Assembly: GCA_030374805.1 (NCBI GenBank)
Contig: JARGSG010000143.1
Coordinates: 1 to 30,509 of the forward strand
Length of the DNA stretch: 30,509 bases
Reading direction: 5' to 3'
Source of the DNA: Gracilaria gracilis
Lineage: Eukaryota; Rhodophyta; Florideophyceae; Gracilariales; Gracilariaceae
Notes under the pieces: model-generated
The model's input: the letters and a program-made list of their open reading frames with translations, nothing else
What the model was told of the DNA's origin: nothing
Database searches by the model: none
Translations under genes and position numbers: made by a program
Shown: one piece after another, positions 17,871-28,500 of the stretch
How the letters are laid out: each line of letters opens with the position of its first letter
How positions within the stretch are numbered: position 1 is the first letter of the stretch

Positions 17871-19400
17871 CTAGCAAGTGCAAATGAAGCTGGTATTCAC
17901 TTTCTGCACCCTCCACCACATTACTTCTCCTCTTCGTTTACCTTGTTGTCGCTTTCGGTCGTTATCATTGTCGTCGTCATCGTCGTCTTCATCGTCTTTA
18001 TCGGCATCATCATCATCATCTGCGTCATCACTATCGTTCAATCCATTATGAAAGATTGTGTCCTTCATGTCGCATTCTTCATCCTCCTCCTCGGAATCCT
18101 CGCCCAGCAGGATGCAAAAGTGTTTCGTAAGCAACGCCATGATGTCTTGGAAGTCTGTGCTGTAACTTGACATGTACGTTCCCCTCAATTGCTCCACGGA
18201 GGTGTTCATCTGCTTCGCCCATGAGGTCCAAGAATCGGTCTTCGCTAATTGTGTTTCCATTTCTGTCCCGGTACTTCCCGTTACGGTACTCGTGCAACAT
18301 TTGCGTCGCCGGAGCTTGTTCTAAGGGTCATCGCGGTCACCGACTTCAGTGAGCGGTGAACTCCTTTCATAAACGTGCGAATTGAAGACGAAATGTGTCG
18401 TGACGTCAAACATTTACCGGATTGAGTATGCAACAGCAGCGGCTTGTACTTTCGGAACGTTTTTGAATGAACCACGTTGGTTTTACTCTTGATGATTGGT
18501 AAAACAACGTGAACATTGAAACGTCATATACTGCAGTACGAAGCGTGGAAGGTTCACATTCGGGACGTCTAAAGCACGTGCGGTTTTCTCACGGAAGGTT
18601 TGAACTTCAATGACACCCGGGGGAGTGCTGTCGATATCGATATCGTACGCCTCTTCTAAAAGCTTCCTCGGGGGACTTTTTAACCTCGCATACGCTTGTG
18701 GCCGCTGACCACCACCCGTGAGCGCAAGCAGGCCAACGAAGTTGATACACCACTTGTTGAGGAGCCCTCGCGTGCTCCCAAGCCTTGCAATCGCTTCCTT
18801 CTTCGACTTGGTTTCCACATTAACCAGATATGTTTCAATGATTCCACCCAAATGTGCTCGTGCCAGAGTTATTCCTTTCTTGACGTGCTCCGCGGAAACG
18901 ATCGTTTGCTTCTGCAGCCGTTCCTCCGCGTTTTGCCGTTTTCCTCCTCTCTTCCCTGGAGCGCCGCTTGCCGGCATTAAAGGTGCTGTTCAAATACCAC
19001 TGTACCCGTTTCATCTCCTGCTTCTTCTCGGCATTACTTGTGTACAGCTGTGCATAATCACTCACAATGGACAGCGTATAGCATTTGCTCACAACAGTGT
19101 TGGCCGGACGAGGTGATAATGAAGTAATTGATGAACGAACGGACCAGATCAACGTTTGCCATTCGTTCGAACAATGCTCCCGGTCTCCACCCTTCAAACT
19201 GCTTCATGACTTTTGCCGCAATGCACCAGCGCATAAATTGTCCAACAATACTTTTTAACGTGGAGAAGCTGCCGGACACGGACCCGTTAAGCATCACTGA
19301 TGGCTTGAAGCGAGTATTGTAGATGGTTTTCCAGATCTTCGCAGTTGTGTTCGGTGATCCGAAGTCCCGGGTAAGTGATGGCGCCCTTTGCACACTTCTG
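17871..19400 (-). pseudogene. Tyrosine recombinase catalytic region (possibly Crypton-type), readable across several +1 frame changes
   Basis: Six minus-strand frames must be chained. In order of translation: a helical N-terminal part with FMRWCIAAKV and ANVDLVRSFINYF (about 19240-19130); PANTVVSKCYTLSIVSDYAQLY (about 19105-19040); LLALTGGGQRPQAYARL, with the likely first catalytic Arg near 18704; LLLHTQSGKCLTSRHIS (about 18440-18390); MTLRTSSATQML, the R-containing second box (about 18329-18300); and MNTSVEQLRGTYM, with the likely nucleophilic Tyr near 18176. The protein ends in a long Asp/Glu tract. R...(x)xxR...Y in this order is the signature of tyrosine recombinases, which cut and rejoin DNA through a 3'-phosphotyrosine. 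The usual His of HxxR is Met here. Three breaks are resolved to one extra base each (18518 C, 18310 G, 18216 G). The family call is good; Crypton versus other eukaryotic integrases is open. Confidence 0.62.
17943..18030. repeat. GAT/GAC trinucleotide-rich tract encoding the acidic tail
   Basis: Imperfect runs of GTCGTCATC-type triplets on the plus strand read as a block of Asp with some Asn on the minus strand, near the end of the recombinase-like ORF. A length-variable microsatellite inside a coding region. Confidence 0.7.
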
Positions 19401-21162
19401 GTTATCCTTCAATATAGCATTGTCACTCGTGAAGTACTCTGGATAGCGTGCTAGTACTATTTGTACCATTTCTCTCCACTGAACATGCTTTGGCTGCGTT
19501 CTCAACCGTTGCTCCCTGGCCTCCATGCGTTGCTTTCTTCTTTCCGCCTCTGAAATCTTCCTTTTACCCCTCCGGCTGGAAAGCCTTTTCCGCTCACTAC
19601 TAGGAAGACCGTGTCGACCTTCAAACATTTCCACAACTGTGCCGAATATGTCGTCGTTCGCGTTTCTTAACATGTCTTCTTGCTGAGAAACGAGATTTCT
19701 AAGGTAATCAGCAGCATCATGGGACTGAGAACCGTGTTGTTCGTTCTGTTGACTGCCACCGTGGCCTGGGTCTGCGTCTGGCTGCTTCGGATGCTGCTCT
19801 TCTTCTGGCTGTTGTTGCGAGATCCTATGCTCATGCTCCTCAACTTGATCAGGCTTTACTCGTCTCATGCGTACACCGCCATGTGGCGGTTGAGCACATG
19901 TTGCTGGCGCAGCCTCATTTGCACGGCTACCTCGAATTATATCCAGAATGGTGGGTTCCACAGCCCGAGTGCTACTGCTACCCGTGCGTTTTCGATTCAA
20001 CACATTCGAATGAAGTTCATCCTCCGTGATTGAAAAACGAAGAGCCTTACGCACTCTGGCTCCACTGCCACTACTGCCAGAGGTAGTTGCGCGAACTGGT
20101 TCTTCGTGGCACTCTCTGTGCAAGTTGTGTTCCTCGTCCTCACTACAAGGGTGCAACGGTCTCTTCAGGCGGCGCGGACTGTTGAGCACGTTCACGCCAC
20201 GCATGCCGACCACAGCTTTCTCAACGCCGGATTGCGCGACTGTAGTTTGCACTCCTTCGTTAGCAGCTGCGTCGCGGCCCACCTGCGCTGCTGCATCATC
20301 AGCAGATGTGGCTTCTACGTTTCTGACGTCCTCAATACTGCTGGCTCCCGAAAGTGTTGGTCTGTGAGTCACCCGTTTTCAATCGTTTCTTTCCACTCGC
20401 ACAGGGTTCATCATCTTGTTCATCTTCAGGGCTTCGACGGGCGGGCCATTGCCGTCCTGAGGCACGGTACAGCTCATTCAAATCGTCCCCAATTCCATTT
20501 CCGAACATATCGCCGCCCTCTTCAACATTCCATTCTGAAATGATCGCTGCTTCCGGCGGAGCATTGCTAATATCCTTCAATACTGGCCTTCCAACACCCT
20601 GGTCAATGTCTGCTCTCGATTTTGGTAGAACGAGTTCCATTTGTCTACCTTCGTTCAGTACGGATGAGGATGAAGAACTCGTATTACCGTGTTCCTCTTC
20701 AGAAGAAGAAACGACAACGGGGCTGTTGTTTTCACGATACGTTTGCATCAGTTCCTGCATCGCACTCATTGTGCTTCTCACACCTTGCCCGATCGCTTCA
20801 TTTTTCCGTGGTATCGTCTTCCTGTTGAGGCCATGTTCGTCATCATCATCACCGTTCTGCTGCAATTCGGGAAATTTCTCCTCCTCTTCTTCTACGTCCA
20901 TTTGGTCGTCTTCTTCGTTGTTTCCACCCTTACTTTCGTCTTCTTCCCGACACCTCTCACGCCGTCGCACGCCAAATTGATGGAAAGCTTCCGTCCGCAA
21001 GCCCATTCTATTTCCTCGCGCAGTTCGTTGAGGATGAATTCGCACTCGCACTGGTTTCACAGGTATGGGCGCCTGCCTGGGCACAGACGAGGAGACGGAC
21101 CGCACCGGTATTCCACTTGGCACGCCCCTCACTTTCATGGCATTTCGTTTCTTCCCGTACAT
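19294..21162 (-). CDS. N-terminal low-complexity part of the recombinase gene, or a separate upstream gene
   Basis: Two long minus-strand ORFs overlap in different frames: 21162-20332, starting at ATG (MYGKKRNAMKVRG), and an ORF open from about 20372 to 19287. They join by a +1 change in 20333-20385. The first is basic at its start, then strongly acidic (an EEEEE-type stretch), then Ser-rich. The second is rich in Gln, Glu, Arg and His, and becomes helical and basic (SEAERRKQRMEAREQRLR) before WREMVQIVLARYPEYF. A further +1 change in 19294-19400 leads into the recombinase part. Directional continuity and the same type of break suggest one gene of roughly 1,090 codons. An independent upstream gene cannot be excluded. 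The disordered, charged N-terminus would suit a nuclear DNA-binding protein. Plus-strand ORFs here are Ser/Phe-rich antisense shadows. Confidence 0.5.
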
Positions 21163-21559
21163 CCTCCTGGCGGCAAATTGGAATCTTTCTCAGAGAGAAC
21201 GCACACAAACAACCCAACCACAGAAATGCCGGATGGCCCGAACCGCACTCTTCCGCTCAGCGCTAACAGCGCCAAACAACGCCGCCGAGCAATCCAGACG
21301 CTGAACGCAATATCTCCACACTGCCGCGCCACCCGCTATCGCAACCGAACTGCGGAATCGCCCGCAAACCGTAAGAAAAAAACGCACAAACTCGTTCCGA
21401 AATGGCGTGCACGCGGGGAAGAAGCGATGGCCAGCTGGTGCTGCGGTCGTGGCGGTAGCGGGCTTTCTTTTTAAGCCCTGCCAGCGCTGACCGAAAGGGT
21501 GTATCCTCTCCACCAACCGGTACATACACCCCAGCCGTCCGCTCCAAAGCATACGAGCC

Positions 21560-21790
21560 TGTATACCTGATTGCAATACACCCCTTTTGGTGCCCGCAAG
21601 AGGGCGTTTTCACGTATCTCCCACTCCAGCAGTGCGCAGATTCTGCACGCGGCACACATCCTCGGACGCACTCCCCCAGTGGTAGGATATATACGCGGTA
21701 TCCTACACTTCGCGCGCATGTGCGCAACCGCCCGCAACGTGTGGCGTATATACGTGCCACGCATGCGCATTACGTTTTGACGACATGTCA
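21560..21790. promoter_or_regulatory. GC-rich segment with short palindromes upstream of the recombinase gene
   Basis: About 400-600 bp upstream of the minus-strand gene start at 21162 lies a pair TAGGATA...TATCCTA (near 21682-21704) and the perfect 10-bp palindrome CGTATATACG (near 21743-21752), the latter flanked by imperfectly symmetric GGC/GCC. The composition differs from the AT-richer DNA to the right. This could be promoter or recombinase-site material; that is inference from position and symmetry only. Confidence 0.25.
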
Positions 21791-21839
21791 AAAGATACGC
21801 CCTGCGCTGTCCCAACAGCTAAACCCATCCAACGCGGCT

Positions 21840-22450
21840 AATTCATTAATACACGATTACTGTCATAACACCGCACCACTTAAACCAGCAACTCATTTGA
21901 ACAGCTAACACTTGAACCAATGCATATTCGGTAATCCACCAATTCTTATTTCTACCATTATGCTAAAAACCGCAAAAACTTGACGACTGACTAAACCTGA
22001 AACACATTAAATTTTCTTATCCTGTAAAATGCCCAACTCCATAATCCTGGTATACTGCTAAGCCACTAAACAAAACAATCCCTAAATATCAAAATATTAC
22101 TAGATTCCCTAATCCCCACTAATTGCTAAACCATTAAACAATATATTGTGCTAATCCTTCAAATTAATGAAACAGCTAAAACCCTTTAGTGTGCTAGTCT
22201 GATAATCTGCTAAACATGTGAAAATGCTAATTTGCTAATCTGCTAAACCTTTGAAACCGCAAAACCTTTGAAACCACTAATTTTGCTATTCTGCTAATCC
22301 TTTGAAACCGCTAAACCACTAATTTTGCTAATCTGCTAATCCTTTGAAACCGCTAATCCCTAAATCCGTAAAACCCTTCAACGTCCCAAAACCGTAAATC
22401 CCGCGCGTTATAAATATAATATAAATCTATAAAACCACTGTGTACCCCCA
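21840..22450 (+). repeat. Degenerate CTAA-rich tandem repeats
   Basis: Words such as CTAATCC, GCTAAACC, CCTTTGAAACCGCTAA and TTTTGCTAATCTGCTAA recur throughout. The clearest tandem pair is a 42-bp unit beginning ACTAATTTTGCTA at 22276 and 22318, with one or a few mismatches. Toward the left the repeats are more decayed. They border the 466-bp satellite and share the CTAA flavour of the array at 14655-15171, so they may be an old subtelomeric-type repeat. No gene. Confidence 0.65.
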
Positions 22451-22510
22451 AACCAGCACGTTTGCTTAATGCATTAGACCGCTAATATATAATTACTATA
22501 GACGCGATAA

Positions 22511-25500
22511 CCCAAGTTTATGGGCACAAGGGCTTGTGTTGTACGATAATCCTGTCTCCTGCAACCCAATGCACTTTTTTTCATCGCAGGCGACTCCAAT
22601 AGATATCTAAAGCCATTCACAAGCGGCTTCCATGTCGTTGAAAGTAATGTACCTTCCCAATCCCCACCATTACACCTGGAATGATTTTTGTGAAATTCCG
22701 GTACTTTATTGAATTCACTGAGGTATGGAAGCTGTGTGCAAACCACTTGAGACATGATGAAGCTTCGTGTTGACCGTACATGTGCCTCGTAATCTCTCCT
22801 CTTGGGACCCCTAATACAAACCACAATGCAAACCCAGACATAAACCCCAACGGTGTTTTCAGAGAAAGTAAGCGACACCCCGCCAACGAGCAATTGTTCT
22901 CTTCCTCATGATCGCGGGTTAGTATGCGTGGGGTATTCGAGGATATAGAAAAGGGAGGTCGTCGCATTGAGCTTCAACCAAGTTTTTCAGCACATGCTCT
23001 AGTGTTCTACGATGATCCCGTCTCCTGCAACCCAAAGCACTTTGATTCATCGCAGGTGACTCCAATAGAGGAATAAAGCTATTTCAAGGGGACTTCTATC
23101 TTGTGTAAAGTGATCTACATTTCCAAGCTCCACCTTTCCCCTTCGAACAGATTTTGTGTAATGCGCGCATTATATTGAATTCCCTGAAACATGGCTGCTG
23201 TGAGCAAACCACTTGAGGCATGAGGGACCTTCGTTTTCACCTAATATATGCCTCGTAATCTGTCCTCTTGGGACTCCTAATACATATCACAATGCAAACC
23301 CACACATAAACCCTAACGGTGTTTACAGATATAGTAACCGAATCACAGCCAACCAGCGATTTTTGCCATCAACGTGTTCGTGGGATAGTATGTAAGGCCT
23401 ACTCGAGGATAAAGATGTGGGAAATCGCCACACTGGGCTTCACCCAACTTTATGAGCACAAGGGCTTGTGTTGTACGATAATCCTGTCTCCTGCAACCCA
23501 ATGCACTTTTTTTCATCGCAGGCGACTCCAATAGATATATAAAGCCATTCACAAGCGGCTTCCATTTCGTTGAAAGTAATGTACCTTCCCAATCCCCACC
23601 ATTACACCTGGAATGATTTTTGTGAAATTCCGGTACTTTATTGAATTCACTGAGGTATGGAAGCTGTGTGCAAACCACTTGAGACATGATGAAGCTTCGT
23701 GTTGACCGTACATGTGCCTCGTAATCTCTCCTCTTGGGACCCCTAATACAAACCACAATGCAAACCCAGACATAAACCCCAACGGTGTTTTCAGAGAAAG
23801 TAAGCGACACCCCGCCAACGAGCAATTGTTCTCTTCCTCATGATCGCGGGTTAGTATGCGTGGGGTATTCGAGGATATAGAAAAGGGAGGTCGTCGCATT
23901 GAGTTTCACCCAAGTTTTTCAGCACATGCTCTAGTGTTCTACGATGATCCCGTCTCCTGCAACCCAAAGCACTTTGATTCATCGCAGGTGACTCCAATAG
24001 AGGAATAAAGCTATTTCAAGGGGACTTCTATCTTGTGTAAAGTGATCTACCTTTCCAAGCTCCACCTTTCCCCTTCGAACAGATTTTGTGTAATGCGCGC
24101 ATTATATTGAATTCCCTGAAGCATGGCTGCTGTGAGCAAACCACTTGAGGCATGAGAGACCTTCGTTTACACCTAATATATGCCTCGTAATCTGTCCTCT
24201 TGGGACTCCTAATACAAATCACAATGCAAACCCACACATAAACCCTAACGGTGTTTACACAGATAGTAACCGAATCACAGCCAACCAGCGATTTTTGCCT
24301 TCAACGCGTTCGTGGGATAGTATGTATGGCCTACTCGAAAATAAAAATGTGTAAAATCGCCACACTGGGCTTCACCCAACTTTATGGGCACAAGGGCTAG
24401 TGTTGTACGATGATCCTGTCTCCTGCAACCCAATGCACTTTTTTCCATCGCAGGCGACTCCAATAGATATCTGAAGCCATTCACAAGCGGTTTCCATGTC
24501 ATTGAAAGTAACCTACCTTCCCAATCCCCACCATTACACCTGGAATGATTTTTGTGAAATTCCGGTACTTTATTGAATTCACTGAGGTATGGAAGCTGTG
24601 TGCAAACCACTTGAGACATGATGAAGCTTCGTGTTGACCGTACATATGCATCGTAATCTCTCCTCTTGGGACCCCTAATACAAACCACACTGCAAACCCA
24701 GACATAAACCCCACGGTGTTTTCAGAGAAAGTAAACGACACCCCGCCAACGAGCAATTGTTCTCTTCCTCATGATCGCGGGTTAGTATGCGTGGGGTATT
24801 CGAGGATATAGAAAAGAGAGGTCGTCGCATTGAGCTTCAACCAAGTTTTTCAGCACATGCTCTAGTGTTCTACGATGATCTCGTCTCCTGCAACCCAAAG
24901 CACTTTGATTCATCGCAGGTGACTCCAATAGAGGAATAAAGCTATTTCAAGGGGACTTCTATCTTGTGTAAAGTGATCTACATTTCCAAGCTCCACCTTT
25001 CCCCTTCGAACAGATTTTGTGTAATGCGCGCATTATATTGAATTCCCTGAAACATGGCTGCTGTGAGCAAACCACTTGAGGCATGAGGGACCTTCGTTTT
25101 CACCTAATATATGCCTCGTAATCTGTCCTCTTGGGACTCCTAATACATATCACAATGCCAACCCACACATAAACCCTAACGGTGTTTACAGATATAGTAA
25201 CCGAATCACAGCCAACCAGCGATTTTTGCCATCAACGCGTTCGTGGGATAGTATGTAAGGCCTACTCGAGGATAAAGATGTGGGAAATCGCCACACTGGG
25301 CTTCACCCAACTTTATGAGCACAAGGGCTTGTGTTGTACGATAATCCTGTCTCCTGCAACCCAATGCACTTTTTTTCATCGCAGGCGACTCCAATAGATA
25401 TATAAAGCCATTCACAAGCGGCTTCCATTTCGTTGAAAGTAATGTACCTTCCCAATCCCCACCATTACACCTGGAATGATTTTTGTGAAATTCCGGTACT

Positions 25501-28500
25501 TTATTGAATTCACTGAGGTATGGAAGCTGTGTGCAAACCACTTGAGACATGATGAAGCTTCGTGTTGACCGTACATATGCATCGTAATCTCTCCTCTTGG
25601 GACCCCTAATACAAACCACACTGCAAACCCAGACATAAACCCCAACGGTGTTTTCAGAGAAAGTAAACGACACCCCGCCAACGAGCAATTGTTCTCTTCC
25701 TCATGATCGCGGGTTAGTATGCGTGGGGTATTCGAGGATATAGAAAAGAGAGGTCGTCGCATTAAGCTTCAACCAAGTTTTTCAGCACATGCTCTAGTGT
25801 TCTACGATGATCTCGTCTCCTGCAACCCAAAGCACTTTGATTCATCGCAGGTGACTCCAATAGAGGAATAAAGCTATTTCAAGGGGACTTCTATCTTGTG
25901 TAAAGTGATCTACATTTCCAAGCTCCACCTTTCCCCTTCGAACAGATTTTGTGTAATGCGCGCATTATATTGAATTCCCTGAAACATGGCTGCTGTGAGC
26001 AAACCACTTGAGGCATGGGGGACCTTCGTTTTCACCTAATATATGCCTCGTAATCTGTCCTCTTGGGACTCCTAATACATATCACAATGCAAACCCACAC
26101 ATAAACCCTAACGGTGTTTACAGATATAGTAACCGAATCACAGCCAACCAGCGATTTTTGCCATCAACGTGTTCGTGGGATAGTATGTAAGGCCTACTCG
26201 AGGATAAAGATGTGGGAAATCGCCACACTGGGCTTCACCCAACTTTATGAGCACAAGGGCTTGTGTTGTACGATAATCCTGTCTCCTGCAACCCAATGCA
26301 CTTTTTTTCATCGCAGGCGACTCCAATAGATATATAAAGCCATTCACAAGCGGCTTCCATTTCGTTGAAAGTAATGTACCTTCCCAATCCCCACCATTAC
26401 ACCTGGAATGATTTTTGTGAAATTCCGGTACTTTATTGAATTCACTGAAGTATGGCAGCTGTGTGCAATCCACTTGAGACATGATGAAGCTTCGTGTTGA
26501 CCGTACATATGCCTCGTAATCTCTCCTCTTGGGACCCCTAATACAAACCACAATGCAAACCCAGACATAAACCCCAACGGTGTTTTCAGAGAAAGTAAGC
26601 GACACCCCGCCAACGAGCAATTGTTCTCTTCCTCATGGTCGCGGATTAGTACGCGTGGGGTATTCGAGGATATAGAAAAGGGAGGTCGTCGCATTGAGCT
26701 TCACCCAAGTTTTTCAGCACATGCTCTAGTGTTCTACGATGATCCCGTCTCCTGCAACCCAAAGCACTTTGATTCATCGCAGGTGACTCCAATAGAGGAA
26801 TAAAGCTATTTCAAGGGGACTTCTATCTTGTGTAAAGTGATCTACCTTTCCAAGCTCCACCTTTCCCCTTCGAACAGATTTTGTGTAATGCGCGCATTAT
26901 ATTGAATTCCCTGAAGCATGGCTGCTGTGAGCAAACCACTTGAGGCATGAGAGACCTTCGTTTACACCTAATATATGCCTCGTAATCTGTCCTCTTGGGA
27001 CTCCTAATACAAATCACAATGCAAACCCACACATAAACCCTAACGGTGTTTACACAGATAGTAACCGAATCACAGCCAACCAGCGATTTTTGCCTTCAAC
27101 GCGTTCGTGGGATAGTATGTAAGGCCTACTCGAGGATAAAGATATGGGAAATCGCCACACTGGGCTTCACCCAACTTTATGAGCACAAGGGCTTGTGTTG
27201 TACGATAATCCTGTCTCCTGCAACCCAATGCACTTTTTTTCATCGCAGGCGACTCCAATAGATATATAAAGCCATTCACAAGCGGCTTCCATTTCGTTGA
27301 AAGTAATGTACCTTCCCAATCCCCACCATTACACCTGGAATGATTTTTGTGAAATTCCGGTACTTTATTGAATTCACTGAGGTATGGAAGCTGTGTGCAA
27401 ACCACTTGAGACATGATGAAGCTTCGTGTTGACCGTACATGTGCCTCGTAATCTCTCCTCTTGGGACCCCTAATACAAACCACAATGCAAACCCAGACAT
27501 AAACCCCAACGGTGTTTTCAGAGAAAGTAAGCGACACCCCGCCAACGAGCAATTGTTCTCTTCCTCATGATCGCGGGTTAGTATGCGTGGGGTATTCGAG
27601 GATATAGAAAAGGGAGGTCGTCGCATTGAGCTTCAACCAAGTTTTTCAGCACATGCTCTAGTGTTCTACGATGATCCCGTCTCCTGCAACCCAAAGCACT
27701 TTGATTCATCGCAGGTGACTCCAATAGAGGAATAAAGCTATTTCAAGGGGACTTCTATCTTGTGTAAAGTGATCTACATTTCCAAGCTCCACCTTTCCCC
27801 TTCGAACAGATTTTGTGTAATGCGCGCATTATATTGAATTCCCTGAAACATGGCTGCTGTGAGCAAACCACTTGAGGCATGAGGGACCTTCGTTTTCACC
27901 TAATATATGCCTCGTAATCTGTCCTCTTGGGACTCCTAATACATATCACAATGCAAACCCACACATAAACCCTAACGGTGTTTACAGATATAGTAACCGA
28001 ATCACAGCCAACCAGCGATTTTTGCCATCAACGTGTTCGTGGGATAGTATGTAAGGCCTACTCGAGGATAAAGATGTGGGAAATCGCCACACTGGGCTTC
28101 ACCCAACTTTATGAGCACAAGGGCTTGTGTTGTACGATAATCCTGTCTCCTGCAACCCAATGCACTTTTTTTCATCGCAGGCGACTCCAATAGATATATA
28201 AAGCCATTCACAAGCGGCTTCCATTTCGTTGAAAGTAATGTACCTTCCCAATCCCCACCATTACACCTGGAATGATTTTTGTGAAATTCCGGTACTTTAT
28301 TGAATTCACTGAGGTATGGAAGCTGTGTGCAAACCACTTGAGACATGATGAAGCTTCGTGTTGACCGTACATGTGCCTCGTAATCTCTCCTCTTGGGACC
28401 CCTAATACAAACCACAATGCAAACCCAGACATAAACCCCAACGGTGTTTTCAGAGAAAGTAAGCGACACCCCGCCAACGAGCAATTGTTCTCTTCCTCAT

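Noticed and set aside
17871..20385. Spliceosomal introns as the cause of the frame changes
   Set aside because: Where the break can be located (18518, 18310 and 18216) a single extra base restores both sides, leaving no room for an intron.
17871..20385. Euplotes-type programmed +1 frameshifting at stop codons
   Set aside because: A few breaks could be placed at a stop, but the well-resolved ones lie upstream of the frame's stop and share no slippery motif.
20354..21474. Plus-strand ORFs of 208 and 261 codons
   Set aside because: Antisense shadows: their Ser/Phe-rich content is the complement of the acidic and Ser-rich minus-strand coding sequence.
21190..21815. Overlapping minus-strand ORFs upstream of the recombinase start
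   Set aside because: Cys/Arg-rich, overlapping in several frames in GC-rich DNA; no domain and no continuity with the recombinase frame.
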